From Salinigranum marinum (GTDB lineage Archaea; Halobacteriota; Halobacteria; Halobacteriales; Haloferacaceae): DNA of 64,000 nt. A model generated the notes under the pieces. The model saw only the letters and a list, made by a program, of their open reading frames with translations. It was not told the origin of the DNA and made no database searches. The position numbers and the translations under genes were made by a program. This document shows, piece by piece, positions 24,572-33,700 of this stretch; the first letter of the stretch is position 1; every line of letters starts with the position of its first letter. Where the stretch lies: positions 1,922,001 through 1,986,000 of the forward strand of contig NZ_CP100461.1 of assembly GCF_024228675.1 (NCBI RefSeq). The letters are read 5' to 3'.

Positions 24572-25327
24572 TCAGTTCCCGTCGGAGTCTGCGATCGGAT
24601 CGAGGTCGAGTTCGTCCGCCACCGCCGAGACCGGGTCCCAGTCGCCGTCGGCGTAGACGGTGGAGAAGAACTGTTCGAGGGCGAACGGCGACCGGCGGCC
24701 CGAGAGCGAGTCGGCGAGTTCGCCGTCCTCGAACGCTAGGACGGCCGGCGCGGAGTCGACACCGTACGCGAGTCGGAACGACGGGACCGACTCCCCGTCG
24801 AGTCCCGCGACGGCGACCCCGTCGGGCACGCGTTCGAGGATCTCGTCGAGGTCGTCCTTCATGGCTTCACAGGGGTGACAGCCCGTCCTCCAGACCGTCA
24901 GGACCGCGTCAGGGTTCTCGGCGAGGAACGCCTCGTAGCTCCGGTCGTCGAGTTCCTCGAGGCGGCCGGGGACCGGCGACCCCGGGTCGACGTCGACGAC
25001 GAGCGCGGCCATCGTCGCGAGCGTCGGCCGGTCCGGGACCGGGTCGAGCGCAGACTGGAGCGACAGGTAGGCGACGAGATCCGCGGACGTGACGTCGTTC
25101 TCGTCGACGTACGCGGCGGCCGTCCCGTGGTCGACGTCGAACAGGTCCGAGAGCGTCGCGGTGAGCTGCTCCTCCTCGATCCCCCCGTAGCTGTCGTGGT
25201 AGACGGCACGGATCCGTTCGTACGCCTCCGTGGTGGTGAGCGTTCCGTCGTCGTCCTCGTCGACGACGCCGCTGTCGATGAGGCGGTCGAGCGCGGCCTC
25301 CGCGTCGACGTTGGCGGGTGCGCCCAT
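24572..25327 (-). CDS. Thioredoxin-fold protein fused to a helical N-terminal domain
   Basis: A 251-residue protein. The N-terminal 105 residues are acidic and helical (DAEAALDRLIDSGVVDEDDD, EQLTATLSDLFDVDHGTAAA). Residues about 120-225 form a thioredoxin fold with the redox motif TGCHPCEAM and a cis-proline-like SAPAVLAF. The last gene of the liv operon, it begins only 3 bp after the livF stop and is probably translated with it. Possible roles are disulfide exchange in, or regulation of, the transporter. No signal peptide, so it acts in the cytoplasm. Confidence 0.75.
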   Translation of the reverse strand: MGAPANVDAEAALDRLIDSGVVDEDDDGTLTTTEAYERIRAVYHDSYGGIEEEQLTATLSDLFDVDHGTAAAYVDENDVTSADLVAYLSLQSALDPVPDRPTLATMAALVVDVDPGSPVPGRLEELDDRSYEAFLAENPDAVLTVWRTGCHPCEAMKDDLDEILERVPDGVAVAGLDGESVPSFRLAYGVDSAPAVLAFEDGELADSLSGRRSPFALEQFFSTVYADGDWDPVSAVADELDLDPIADSDGN

Positions 25328-25330
25328 CGG

Positions 25331-26086
25331 TCAGACCCCCAGATACCGCTGGCGCGTCTCCTCGTCCTCGCGGAGCGCCTCGGCGGTTCCGCTGAAGACG
25401 ACCTCGCCCTGGTCGATGACGTACGCGCGGTCGGCGATGTTGATCGCTGCGACGGCGTTCTGCTCGACCAGCAGGATCGTCTTCCCGGTGTCGCGGATCC
25501 GCTCGATGGCGTTCTCGACGCTCTTGATTATCTGCGGGGCGAGCCCCTCGTAGGGCTCGTCGAGCATCAGGATGTCCGCGCCCTGTTTGAGCGCGCGCGC
25601 GATGGCGAGCATCTGCTGTTCGCCGCCGGAGAGCGTCCCCGCCTTCTGCGTCCGTCGTTCGTCGAGGCGGGGGAAGTCCTCGTAGATCTCCTCGTTCGTG
25701 AGGCCGCTCTCGGACAGCGTGAGGTTCCGCCCGAACGTGCTCGACCAGTTGCGCGCGACGTCGGGCAGGTGGAGGTTCTCCGCGACCGAGAGGTTCGGGA
25801 AGACGCGTCGTTCCTCGGGGACGAGCGCGATGCCCATCGAGGAGATGTTCTCCGTCGTCTGGTCGGTGATGTCGGTGCCGTCGAAGACGACGCGCCCGCC
25901 CCGGATCTCCGGTGGCCGCGCCCCCGCGATCGAGCGGAGCGTCGTGGTCTTGCCCGCGCCGTTGCGGCCGAGCAGTGCACAGATCTCGCCCTCTTTGACC
26001 TCCAGGGAGACCCCCCGGAGAATGTGGCTCTGTCCGTAGTACGAGTCGACGTCCTCGAGGCGGAGCAGCGAGCCGTCGGCGCTCAC
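25331..26086 (-). CDS. livF: Branched-chain amino acid/urea-type ABC transporter ATPase LivF
   Basis: A 251-residue ABC ATPase with Walker A GRNGAGKTT (near 41), signature TLSGGEQQM and Walker B ILMLDEP. It has the LivF hallmark PEERRVFPNLSVAENL and the ending ETRQRYLGV. It energises import with LivG. Its start overlaps the end of livG by 4 bp. Substrate of the system could be branched-chain amino acids, urea or short amides; sequence does not settle it. Confidence 0.9.
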   Translation of the reverse strand: MSADGSLLRLEDVDSYYGQSHILRGVSLEVKEGEICALLGRNGAGKTTTLRSIAGARPPEIRGGRVVFDGTDITDQTTENISSMGIALVPEERRVFPNLSVAENLHLPDVARNWSSTFGRNLTLSESGLTNEEIYEDFPRLDERRTQKAGTLSGGEQQMLAIARALKQGADILMLDEPYEGLAPQIIKSVENAIERIRDTGKTILLVEQNAVAAINIADRAYVIDQGEVVFSGTAEALREDEETRQRYLGV

Positions 26087-26841
26087 AGCTCGACACCCCC
26101 CAGGTACGCCTCCTGCACCTCGGCGTCGCCGCGGACCGCCTCTGGGCTCCCGTCGGCGATGACCCGGCCGCGGTTCAACACGAGGATGCTATCGGAGATC
26201 CGGAAGATGATCTCCATGTCGTGTTCGACGATGAGGATCGTCAGTCCCAGGTCCTCCTGGAGCTCCTCGATGAGGTCGACAGTCGAGTTGGTCTCCTCGG
26301 GCGACATGCCCGCGGTCGGCTCGTCCATGAACAGCATCTCCGGCTCTGAGGAGAGCGCGATGGCGATCTCGAGGCGACGCTTGTCGCCGTACGGGAGGCT
26401 CCCAGCGGTTTCCTCGCGGCGGCCGAGGAGCTCGACCGCCTCGAGCATCCGCTCGGAGATGCGGTGGACTTCCTCGAAGGACTCGCGCTTCCGCAGGAAG
26501 TTGAGCTGGAAGGAGCCGTGTTCGGCCGCGAGCGCGGCGATCTCGACGTTCTCCTTGACCGTCATGTCGGGGAAGATCGAGGCGGTCTGAAAGGACTTCG
26601 AGATGCCCGTCTGGACCGCCACGTGGGGGTCCATCCCGGTGATGTCCTCGCCGTCGAAGAAGACGCTCCCCGCGGTCGGTTCGAGCATCCCGGTGATGCA
26701 GTTGATGAGCGTCGACTTGCCGGCCCCGTTCGGGCCGATGACCGCGCGCGTCTCGCCGCTGTCGACCGCGAAGCTGACCTCGTCGACGGCGGTGAGGCCG
26801 CCGAACTGCTTCGTCAGCCCGTCCGTCTCCAGCAGGCTCAC
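26083..26841 (-). CDS. livG: ABC transporter ATPase LivG
   Basis: A 252-residue ABC ATPase: Walker A GPNGAGKSTLINCI, then GISKSFQTASIFPDMTVKEN, LPYGDKRRLEIA in place of the classic SGGQ signature (typical of LivG), Walker B MLFMDEP, and the ending VQEAYLGGVEL. The start overlaps the end of livM by 4 bp and the stop overlaps livF by 4 bp. Partner of LivF, LivH and LivM at the cytoplasmic membrane. Confidence 0.9.
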   Translation of the reverse strand: MSLLETDGLTKQFGGLTAVDEVSFAVDSGETRAVIGPNGAGKSTLINCITGMLEPTAGSVFFDGEDITGMDPHVAVQTGISKSFQTASIFPDMTVKENVEIAALAAEHGSFQLNFLRKRESFEEVHRISERMLEAVELLGRREETAGSLPYGDKRRLEIAIALSSEPEMLFMDEPTAGMSPEETNSTVDLIEELQEDLGLTILIVEHDMEIIFRISDSILVLNRGRVIADGSPEAVRGDAEVQEAYLGGVEL

Positions 26842-27983
26842 TCGCGATCACCCCCGTTGAGCCCGCCCGTCAGGCGCTTCACGCCGCCCCAGACCGCGCC
26901 CCAGACGCCCTGGGGGAACACCCAGACGACCGCGACGAACACCGCACCGAGGACGATACGCCAGAGCGACCCGATAGAGCCGATGACGGGCAACGACACC
27001 CCTGAGATGACGTTCGAGACGTACTCGAAGATGAGTGCACCGAACACCGGCCCGATGAGCGAGCCAGTGCCGCCGAGCACAGTCATGATGACGAAGTCGC
27101 CGGACGTGATCCAGTACAGCCCCGTCGTCGGGTGGATATACGTCTCGTGGATGACGAACAGCGCGCCCGCGGCGCCGGCGTAGCCGGCGGAGATGATAAA
27201 GGCCATGTGCTTGTACCGGAAGACGTCGAGGCCGACGAAGGAGACGCGCTCTTCGTTCTCGCCGAGCGCCTTGAAGATGAGGCCGTACGGCGAGTTGATG
27301 ATGCGGTAGCCGAACCAGAGCGCGAAGATCGCACAGGCCGCGACGAAGGCGTACTGCCAGGTGTACGCTTCGAGGAGGTCGATGCCGACGATCGCCTCGT
27401 CGAGCTCGAAGACGGTCAGCAGGTTGGCGATCTCGATGTCGGAGTAGCCGTTGTCACCGTTGGTGAGCCACGACCCCGGCCCGAGCGCGTAGAAGTAGAG
27501 CATCTGCCCGAACGTCAGCGTCAGGACGGCGAAGTAGACTCCGCTCCGGCGGATGGAGACGTAGCCGATGGGCCAGGAGATGACGATGGCGACGAGGGTG
27601 CCGACGGCGACCATCGCGAGGGGGCTGCTGAAGACGCCGCTGAAGATGGCGGCGGCGTAGGCGGCCGAACCGAAGAACGCGGCGTGACCGAACGACAGCA
27701 GTTCCGTGTAGCCGAGGAGGAGGTTGAAGCCGATGACGGCGATGCCGAAGATGAGCACCAGATCCGGCAGGCCGACGTAGCCGCCGATCCGCAGGCCGAC
27801 GATGTCACCGACGATACCGAGCCCGTTCACCAAGAGGAGGGGGAACACCAGAAGCATCGCGGTGAAGCCGACGAGCGACATCGTGTTGCTCTCTTGCATC
27901 CGTTCGAGGAACCCCTGCTCCGGCCGGGAACCGGCGGCGTCGTCGACGACGGTGCCGCCGTCGCTCTCGGTGTCTGGGCTCAT
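26838..27983 (-). CDS. livM: ABC transporter permease LivM
   Basis: A 381-residue membrane protein with about ten hydrophobic segments. Family-typical parts are IGFNLLLGYTELLSFGHAAF, SIRRSGVYFAVLTLTFGQML and FVIMTVLGGTGSLIGPVFGA. The first 40 residues are an acidic, probably disordered cytoplasmic extension. ATG 27983 is chosen because the upstream frame is Arg/Gly-rich. It overlaps livH and livG by 4 bp each, so the order is tightly coupled. Confidence 0.9.
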   Translation of the reverse strand: MSPDTESDGGTVVDDAAGSRPEQGFLERMQESNTMSLVGFTAMLLVFPLLLVNGLGIVGDIVGLRIGGYVGLPDLVLIFGIAVIGFNLLLGYTELLSFGHAAFFGSAAYAAAIFSGVFSSPLAMVAVGTLVAIVISWPIGYVSIRRSGVYFAVLTLTFGQMLYFYALGPGSWLTNGDNGYSDIEIANLLTVFELDEAIVGIDLLEAYTWQYAFVAACAIFALWFGYRIINSPYGLIFKALGENEERVSFVGLDVFRYKHMAFIISAGYAGAAGALFVIHETYIHPTTGLYWITSGDFVIMTVLGGTGSLIGPVFGALIFEYVSNVISGVSLPVIGSIGSLWRIVLGAVFVAVVWVFPQGVWGAVWGGVKRLTGGLNGGDRE

Positions 27984-28933
27984 TCGCCCACCTCCACGCC
28001 CCCGAAGAGGCCCTCCGGTTTGAACACCAACACGAGCGCGACGAAGAGGTACATCATGATGAACGCCCACTGTGAGAAGGTCTGCTGGAACGCGGCGACG
28101 ATGAGCCCGAGCACCATCCCGCCGGCGATCGCGCCGACGACGGAGCCCGCCCCGCCGACGACGATGGTGAGGAAGGCCGGGATCAGTGCCTGCTGAGTGC
28201 CGATCTGGGGGCTGATGGTCTGGATGGACGCGCCGACGAGGCCCGCGAAGGCCGCCAGCGACGCCCCGACCGCGAACACGAGCGTGTACGACCGGTTGAT
28301 CGGGATGCCGAGCAGTCTGACCATCTCGGAGTCACGCGTCCCGGCCTGGACGACCAGCCCGAAGTCCGTCCGCTCGATGATGAGGAAGGTCAGGACGATC
28401 ACGACACCGGCGAGGAGGACGAGGTAGAGCCGCCACCGCGGGAACGACCCCACGATCGGGAGGGTGATCGGCCCCGACATCTGGAGGCCGAAGATGGTCT
28501 GCGGGGGGATCGGCTGGAAGGTGTTCCCGCCGACGACCTGTTTGATGAGCTCTTCGACCACGAGCGCGAGCCCGAACGTCACGAGGAGCTGGTCGGTCTC
28601 GGGCCGATCGTAGAACGGTTTCGCGATGAACCGTTCCATGAACGCCCCGACGACGACCCCGATGATCGGGACGAGAACGAGCGCGGCGAGGAAGCCGAGT
28701 CCGATCCCGTAGTTGGTGATTCCGAGGCTCTGCAACACTCCGTTGGTGAGGGTCGTCTCCCGGACGACGAACATCCCAATGTAGGCGCCGACGAGGTAGA
28801 GCGCCCCGTGGGCGAGATTGAGGAACCGCATCGTTCCCAGGATGATGGTCAACCCGATCCCCAACAGCGCGAATATCGCGCCCTGCTGGAGCCCGTTGAG
28901 GAGTATCGTTACGGCTTGCGACAGGAGACTCAT
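27980..28933 (-). CDS. livH: ABC transporter permease LivH
   Basis: A 317-residue membrane protein with about eight segments and LivH signatures: LNGLQQGAIFALLGIGLTII, MRFLNLAHGALYLVGAYIGM and TIVVGGAGSVVGAIAGGMVL. It pairs with LivM to form the channel. The first gene after the binding-protein gene, separated from it by 107 bp. Confidence 0.9.
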   Translation of the reverse strand: MSLLSQAVTILLNGLQQGAIFALLGIGLTIILGTMRFLNLAHGALYLVGAYIGMFVVRETTLTNGVLQSLGITNYGIGLGFLAALVLVPIIGVVVGAFMERFIAKPFYDRPETDQLLVTFGLALVVEELIKQVVGGNTFQPIPPQTIFGLQMSGPITLPIVGSFPRWRLYLVLLAGVVIVLTFLIIERTDFGLVVQAGTRDSEMVRLLGIPINRSYTLVFAVGASLAAFAGLVGASIQTISPQIGTQQALIPAFLTIVVGGAGSVVGAIAGGMVLGLIVAAFQQTFSQWAFIMMYLFVALVLVFKPEGLFGGVEVGE

Positions 28934-29040
28934 GATTGTTCGTACAAATTCCGGTTTCTGTGGTACTCGTTAGTATCTATCGGTGTTGACATGGTACTAT
29001 GTCCCATGGAGCGACGGAGAACGTCGGCGTGGTGGCCTGG

Positions 29041-30438
29041 TTACTCGTCGCCGTACTCGCCGAGTTCACAGTCGGCGGCCGGGCCCGCGTCACAGGCGTA
29101 CCCGAGCTGGTCCCGACCGGTCTGGTTGACGAGTTCGAGCAGCTGGCTCTCGGTCTGGTCGCCTGGGGCGAGCCCACGCATGACCAGCACGTCGCGCTGT
29201 GCCTGGTGGTCGCAGCCGCGCATCGTCTCCTCGCCGAGCCCGGCGCCGCCGAACTCGTAGTCCTCCAGCGCGCGGATGACCTCGGGCGGGTAGAACGTCC
29301 CCGCGCGCTCGGCGGCCGCGGCGTACTGCAGGGTCTGAGTGTACGCCAGCCGGGCGGCGTACGACGGCACCTTGTCGTACTCGTTTCGGAAGACCTCGGT
29401 GAACGCCTGCGAGGCGCTGTCTTCGAGCTGCCACGACCAGTCGGCCGTACCGAAGATGCCCTCGATGGAGTCGCTCGCCGCCTCCGCCATCAGGCGGTTG
29501 TACAGCGGGACGACGACCTCCATTTCCTCGTCGAGGCCCTGGTTGATGGCCTGCGGGAGGGAGTTCGCCGCGTCCAGTCCGTAGTGGTTCAACACGAGCA
29601 CGTCGGCGTCGCTCGGGACGTCCGAGAGGTACGACGAGTAGTCGGAGGTGCCGAGCGGCGTCGGGACGGAGTCGATCTGCGACCAGCCGGCGACCTCGGT
29701 GAAGAACTGGTTCATCGACTCCTGCTGGGTCTGCCCCCACGAGTAGTCGGCGTACAGCTGATAGAAGCTGAGGTCCTCGCCGTACTCCTCGGCGAGCACC
29801 GGTGCCAGCGCCTGGCCGGTCATGTACGCGTTGAACATCTCACGGAAGCTGTACCGGACACACTCCGGCCCCGTAGTGTCGTTCGAGTGCGTCAGACAGG
29901 CCATGAACATGACCCGCTCCTCCTGGCACAGCTGCTGCACCGCGATCGCCACGCCGGACGAGGAACCCCCAGTCACCATGATCGCGTCGTCGCGGCTGAT
30001 CATCCGCGAGGCGGACTGTCGGGCCGTGTCGGGGTCCGTCGCCGTGTCGCCCTCCACGGAGGTGACCGTCTTGCCCAGGACGCCATCGCCGGAGAGATCG
30101 TCCCACTCGTCGACCCAGCCGCCACCGTTGTTCAGGTGCTGCACCGCGAGGTTGTACGCGCGCAGTTCGTCGGCCCCCTCCTGCGAGTACGACCCCGACT
30201 GCGGGACGTTGAACCCGAACACCACCTCGTCGCCCTCGACGGGGAAGTTGCCGAGTTCGGGATAGTCCTCACCGGACCCACCCGACCCGCCGTCGCCAGA
30301 GTCACCGTCGCCACCGTCACCAGAGCCACCGTCGCCGCCACCCGTACAGCCGGCCAGTCCGGCCAGTCCGGCCGCACCGGCGGCACCTGCTGTCTTGAGA
30401 ACGTCTCGGCGGGTTGGAACGTCAGTCTCCCGTGCCAT
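29041..30438 (-). CDS. livK: ABC transporter substrate-binding lipoprotein (LivK/UrtA type)
   Basis: A 465-residue exported protein. The twin-arginine signal TRRDVLKTAG (Arg10, Arg11) is followed by the lipobox LAGC with Cys31, then a long Gly/Asp/Ser linker (32-57). The rest is a type-I periplasmic-binding fold (FGFNVPQSGSYSQEGADELR, YADYSWGQTQQE). A C-terminal four-cysteine pattern (CDHQ, CDAG, CEL) is notable. It captures the substrate outside the cell for LivHMGF. A strong TATA element lies about 78 bp upstream. The ligand may be branched-chain amino acids, urea or an amide. Confidence 0.88.
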   Translation of the reverse strand: MARETDVPTRRDVLKTAGAAGAAGLAGLAGCTGGGDGGSGDGGDGDSGDGGSGGSGEDYPELGNFPVEGDEVVFGFNVPQSGSYSQEGADELRAYNLAVQHLNNGGGWVDEWDDLSGDGVLGKTVTSVEGDTATDPDTARQSASRMISRDDAIMVTGGSSSGVAIAVQQLCQEERVMFMACLTHSNDTTGPECVRYSFREMFNAYMTGQALAPVLAEEYGEDLSFYQLYADYSWGQTQQESMNQFFTEVAGWSQIDSVPTPLGTSDYSSYLSDVPSDADVLVLNHYGLDAANSLPQAINQGLDEEMEVVVPLYNRLMAEAASDSIEGIFGTADWSWQLEDSASQAFTEVFRNEYDKVPSYAARLAYTQTLQYAAAAERAGTFYPPEVIRALEDYEFGGAGLGEETMRGCDHQAQRDVLVMRGLAPGDQTESQLLELVNQTGRDQLGYACDAGPAADCELGEYGDE

Positions 30439-30508
30439 GTCTTCTAACCAGAAAGATTTGTTAATAATTGTTGTGGAACTACACTGTCAGGTATCAGCAT
30501 ACAGGGAG

Positions 30509-30523
30509 ATTTATATTTATAAT
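30509..30523 (-). promoter_or_regulatory. TATA box of livK and its operon
   Basis: The minus strand carries TTATAAATATAAATC within a 60-bp AT-rich stretch upstream of livK, leaving a leader of about 45 nt. Nothing else in the 132-bp spacer looks like a gene. Confidence 0.6.
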
Positions 30524-30570
30524 CTCAATAAATATATAGTATATCGGCCGAGCCGTCGTCGATCGACCGT

Positions 30571-31257
30571 TCAGTCGGCCGCGAGCACGCCAGGGAGTTC
30601 GGCGAGTGCCCCGACCTCGGTCTCCGGGGCGGGCCCGATGGTTTCGGGCGGGTCGCGCCGGCGGTTGACCCACGCGACGTCCATCCCGGCGTTGCCAGCG
30701 CCGGCGACGTCCCACGCGTTCGCGGAGACGAGCCGGCAGGCACCGATGTCGGCCCCGATCCGCCGGGCGGCGTTCTCGTACACCGCGGGGTCGGGTTTGA
30801 ACGTCGTGACCTCGTCGGCGCTGATCACGTCGTCGAGGTGCGGGGTGAGTCCGGCGTTGTCGGCGAGTCGCGCGAGCATCTCCGGGTTGCCGTTCGAGAG
30901 TACCGTGACCGTGTAGCCGGCGTCGCCGAGGCGTTCGAGGGTTCGCGCGGCGTCGGGGTACGGCGAGAGGTGGTCGTACGCCGCGCGGATCCGTTCGCGG
31001 GCGTCGTCGTCAGGGTCGAGTCCGTACTCCGCGAGGGCGTAGTCGAGCGCCTTCGCAGTGATCTCCCAGAACGGCTCGTAGGCGTTCATCTGGGCGGCCT
31101 GATACGAGTACTGTAGCTGTTTCCGGCGCCAGGTCCCGTCGATGGCGTCGGTGAGCACGCCGGAGAGATCAAGCACCTCGCCGAGCCGCCGGGTGACGCT
31201 CGACGTGTCACAGAGCGTCCCGTACATGTCGAAACAGAGCGCAGTCGTGCTGGCCAT
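30571..31257 (-). CDS. Haloacid dehalogenase type II (HAD superfamily hydrolase)
   Basis: A 228-residue HAD hydrolase of the L-2-haloacid dehalogenase group. It has nucleophile Asp10 in CFDMYGTLCD, motif II VLSNGNPEM, the Lys of TTFKPDPAVYENAARRIG and the acidic-region motif VSANAWDVAGAGNAGMDVAW. The WDVAGA motif is typical of type II haloacid dehalogenases, but phosphatase activity on another substrate is possible. Divergent from the GNAT gene with 79 bp between starts. Confidence 0.88.
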   Translation of the reverse strand: MASTTALCFDMYGTLCDTSSVTRRLGEVLDLSGVLTDAIDGTWRRKQLQYSYQAAQMNAYEPFWEITAKALDYALAEYGLDPDDDARERIRAAYDHLSPYPDAARTLERLGDAGYTVTVLSNGNPEMLARLADNAGLTPHLDDVISADEVTTFKPDPAVYENAARRIGADIGACRLVSANAWDVAGAGNAGMDVAWVNRRRDPPETIGPAPETEVGALAELPGVLAAD

Positions 31258-31336
31258 GACCGTTCGTCGACGGCGAGACGGATCAATCCACGTGATGGGG
31301 TGACACTGTTAAGTCGGCGGGAATAGTGAATCACTT

Positions 31337-32086
31337 ATGGACATTCGTCAGGCGAATTCGGGCGACATCGACGCGATCCGTCGGGTAGCGCGCGAATCAC
31401 TCGCGGAGTCGTACGGACACGCGCTCGACGCAGACCTCATCGAGTCGGTCGTCGAGAAGTGGTACGACACGGACGACCTCTCGGCGGACCTCGCCGACGC
31501 CGACAGCCACTTCGTCGTCGCCGAGGAGGAAGGCGAACTCGTGGGGTTCGTCCAGAGCTACGTCGTCTCGCGCCGCGAGGTCGTCGGCGAGATCGACTGG
31601 CTCCACGTCGCTCCCGACCACCGCGGCAAGGGGATCGGGACTGAACTGCTGGTGGCGCTCGAAGCCGCACTCATCGCGGAGGGTGCCGACCGCCTCGAAG
31701 GTGCCGTCCTCGTCGCCAACGAGATGGGGACGGACTTCTACGACGAACACGGCTTCACCGCCGCGGGCGAACGAGTCATCGACATCGAGGGGACGGACTT
31801 CGCTGAGCGGGTGTACGTCAGGTTCCTCGACCCCGGTGAGCACGACGCCGACCTCGAAGAACGGGTCGTCGGCGATCGGACGGTGTACGTCGCACGCGAC
31901 GAGACCGTCCGCGGCGCGAACGGCGTCTTCCACGCGGTGTACATGGACGAAGCACGCACGGAACGCTACGGCTGGGCCTGCTCCTGCGGCAACATCGGCG
32001 TCGTGATGGACACGATGGAGCGACTCGAATGCGGCGAGTGTGGGAACAGAAGCAAGGCGACGCGGTGGGACGCGGCGTACCTCTGA
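31337..32086 (+). CDS. GNAT acetyltransferase fused to DUF5816-like zinc domain
   Basis: A 249-residue protein. Residues 1-160 are a GNAT acetyltransferase with the acetyl-CoA-binding signature VAPDHRGKGIGTELLVALEA and the late strand TDFYDEHGFTAAGE. Residues 168-249 match the haloarchaeal DUF5816 pattern: RYGWACSCGN, LECGECGNRSKATRWDAAYL, with four cysteines that probably bind zinc. The acceptor is unknown; it could be an amine, peptide or protein N-terminus. Confidence 0.83.
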   Translation: MDIRQANSGDIDAIRRVARESLAESYGHALDADLIESVVEKWYDTDDLSADLADADSHFVVAEEEGELVGFVQSYVVSRREVVGEIDWLHVAPDHRGKGIGTELLVALEAALIAEGADRLEGAVLVANEMGTDFYDEHGFTAAGERVIDIEGTDFAERVYVRFLDPGEHDADLEERVVGDRTVYVARDETVRGANGVFHAVYMDEARTERYGWACSCGNIGVVMDTMERLECGECGNRSKATRWDAAYL

Positions 32087-32153
32087 GCCTCTGAAACTCA
32101 AATTTGATACCTCAGGGAAACGTACAAATATCTGAGGAATCGAAGGACGAGTC

Positions 32154-33617
32154 ATGCCAGCGGGTGTCGTCGTCGCGGTCGCCGGAGCCAAGGGAGGCGT
32201 CGGCAAGACCACGACGACCATCAACCTCGGTGCGGTGCTCGCCGACATGGGTCACTCGGTCGTCCTCGTCGAGTTCGACGTTGCGATGGCCAACGTCGGT
32301 GACTTCCTCGACCTCGAGGTCGACTTCGAGGACGCCCGCGACCCGACCCTCCACGAGGTGCTCGCCGGGACCGCGAACGTCGCGGACGCTATCTACGAGG
32401 CACCGGGAGGGTTCGACGTGGTACCGAGCGGGACCACCCTCGAAGGCTTCGCGAACGTCGACGTCGGCCGCGCCGGGGCGGTGCTCACGGCGGTCCGTTC
32501 GCGGTACGACGTGGTACTGCTCGACACCGGGGCCGGGATCGGCGCGGAGACGCTCGTGCCGCTGTCGCTGGCGGACGAGACGGTGCTCGTCTCCTCGCCG
32601 CGCGTCGCGTCTGTCCGGGACGCGAAAAAGACGCGGAACCTCGTTCGGCAGGTCGACGGCACTGTCGCCGGCGTCGTGTTCGTGAAGTCCGGAAGCGGGC
32701 GCTCACCCGGCGTCGAGCGGATCGCCGACTTCCTCGCGGTCGACCTCCTCGGGCACGTACCGGAGGACGCCGCCGTCGCCGCCGCCCAGGACATCGGCCG
32801 GCCGGTCGTCGTCGCCGACGGCGACAGCGACGCGGCGAGGGCCTACGGAGCGCTCGGGTCGCGCATGCACGAGCGCGTCAAGACGTTGCAGGCCGCCAGC
32901 GTGGCGGCCGAGAACGGGGCTGCCACCGCCGACCCGCCCGCGTCCGGGAGCGACACTGGCTCCGCGGACCGACAGCCGGGCGGCGCAGACTCGACCGAGG
33001 CGCTTTCGACCGCCGAGGAGGGGACCGACGGCTTCGCGTTCGTCGACGGCACAACGGCGGACGGGGCGAGCGAGCCCGCGGAGACCGGACGCGCTAACGC
33101 CGACGCGACGCGAACGGGAGGGACCGACACGGGCAGTTCCGGTTCGCTGGACCAGCCGCCCGTCGTGGCCGGCGGTCAGCCCGCGGGATCGAGCGGATCG
33201 GAGCGAGCAGGGACGCACCGCGGTCGGCAAAAGCGGAGCGAGCGGGACGACAGCGGGCCCGACAGTGGAGGGGCGAAACCGCGTGAACGGGCGGGACGAA
33301 CTCGGGTCCAGCGGCCCGGACGAAGGACGAGCAACGGTGCGACCGGAGCGGGGGGGCGGGTTGGTGCGACCGACGACGAGATCGCCGAGCAACTCGCGTC
33401 CGTCGAAGTGGACGAGGCCGAGCGAGCGAAGCCCGAAGCGCAGGCCGGCGAGCAGTCGGCGAGCGACGATGGGGGGACGGTGACGGAACCGGCGGAACGA
33501 GAGGAACCAACCGAGGAGCAGGGAGAACGAACCGACGGCTCGTGGGAGTCGAAGCAGTCGACCGCGAAACGGTTCATCGACCGGGCGATCGAGATCGTCG
33601 ATCGCCGCGGCGACTGA
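32154..33617 (+). CDS. MinD/ParA-type ATPase with long C-terminal tail
   Basis: A 487-residue protein. Residues 1-245 are a deviant-Walker P-loop ATPase (KGGVGKT, 13-19; VVLLDTGAGIG; VLVSSPRVASVRDAKKT). Residues 245-465 are low-complexity Gly/Ser/Thr/Glu-rich and likely disordered. The last 20 residues (ESKQSTAKRFIDRAIEIVDR) are predicted helical and amphipathic. Length and layout recall MinD4 of Haloferax volcanii, which positions archaella and chemosensory arrays and also carries a C-terminal extension. Whether this is the orthologue is not certain. No partner gene is adjacent. Confidence 0.8.
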   Translation: MPAGVVVAVAGAKGGVGKTTTTINLGAVLADMGHSVVLVEFDVAMANVGDFLDLEVDFEDARDPTLHEVLAGTANVADAIYEAPGGFDVVPSGTTLEGFANVDVGRAGAVLTAVRSRYDVVLLDTGAGIGAETLVPLSLADETVLVSSPRVASVRDAKKTRNLVRQVDGTVAGVVFVKSGSGRSPGVERIADFLAVDLLGHVPEDAAVAAAQDIGRPVVVADGDSDAARAYGALGSRMHERVKTLQAASVAAENGAATADPPASGSDTGSADRQPGGADSTEALSTAEEGTDGFAFVDGTTADGASEPAETGRANADATRTGGTDTGSSGSLDQPPVVAGGQPAGSSGSERAGTHRGRQKRSERDDSGPDSGGAKPRERAGRTRVQRPGRRTSNGATGAGGRVGATDDEIAEQLASVEVDEAERAKPEAQAGEQSASDDGGTVTEPAEREEPTEEQGERTDGSWESKQSTAKRFIDRAIEIVDRRGD

Positions 33618-33700
33618 GCCGTTCGGAGCCGGGTGAGTGGAATCGCCGGAGCCGTTTGGAGCGAACGCCGCTCGCCCGTCCCCGGCGACGGCCCCGATCG

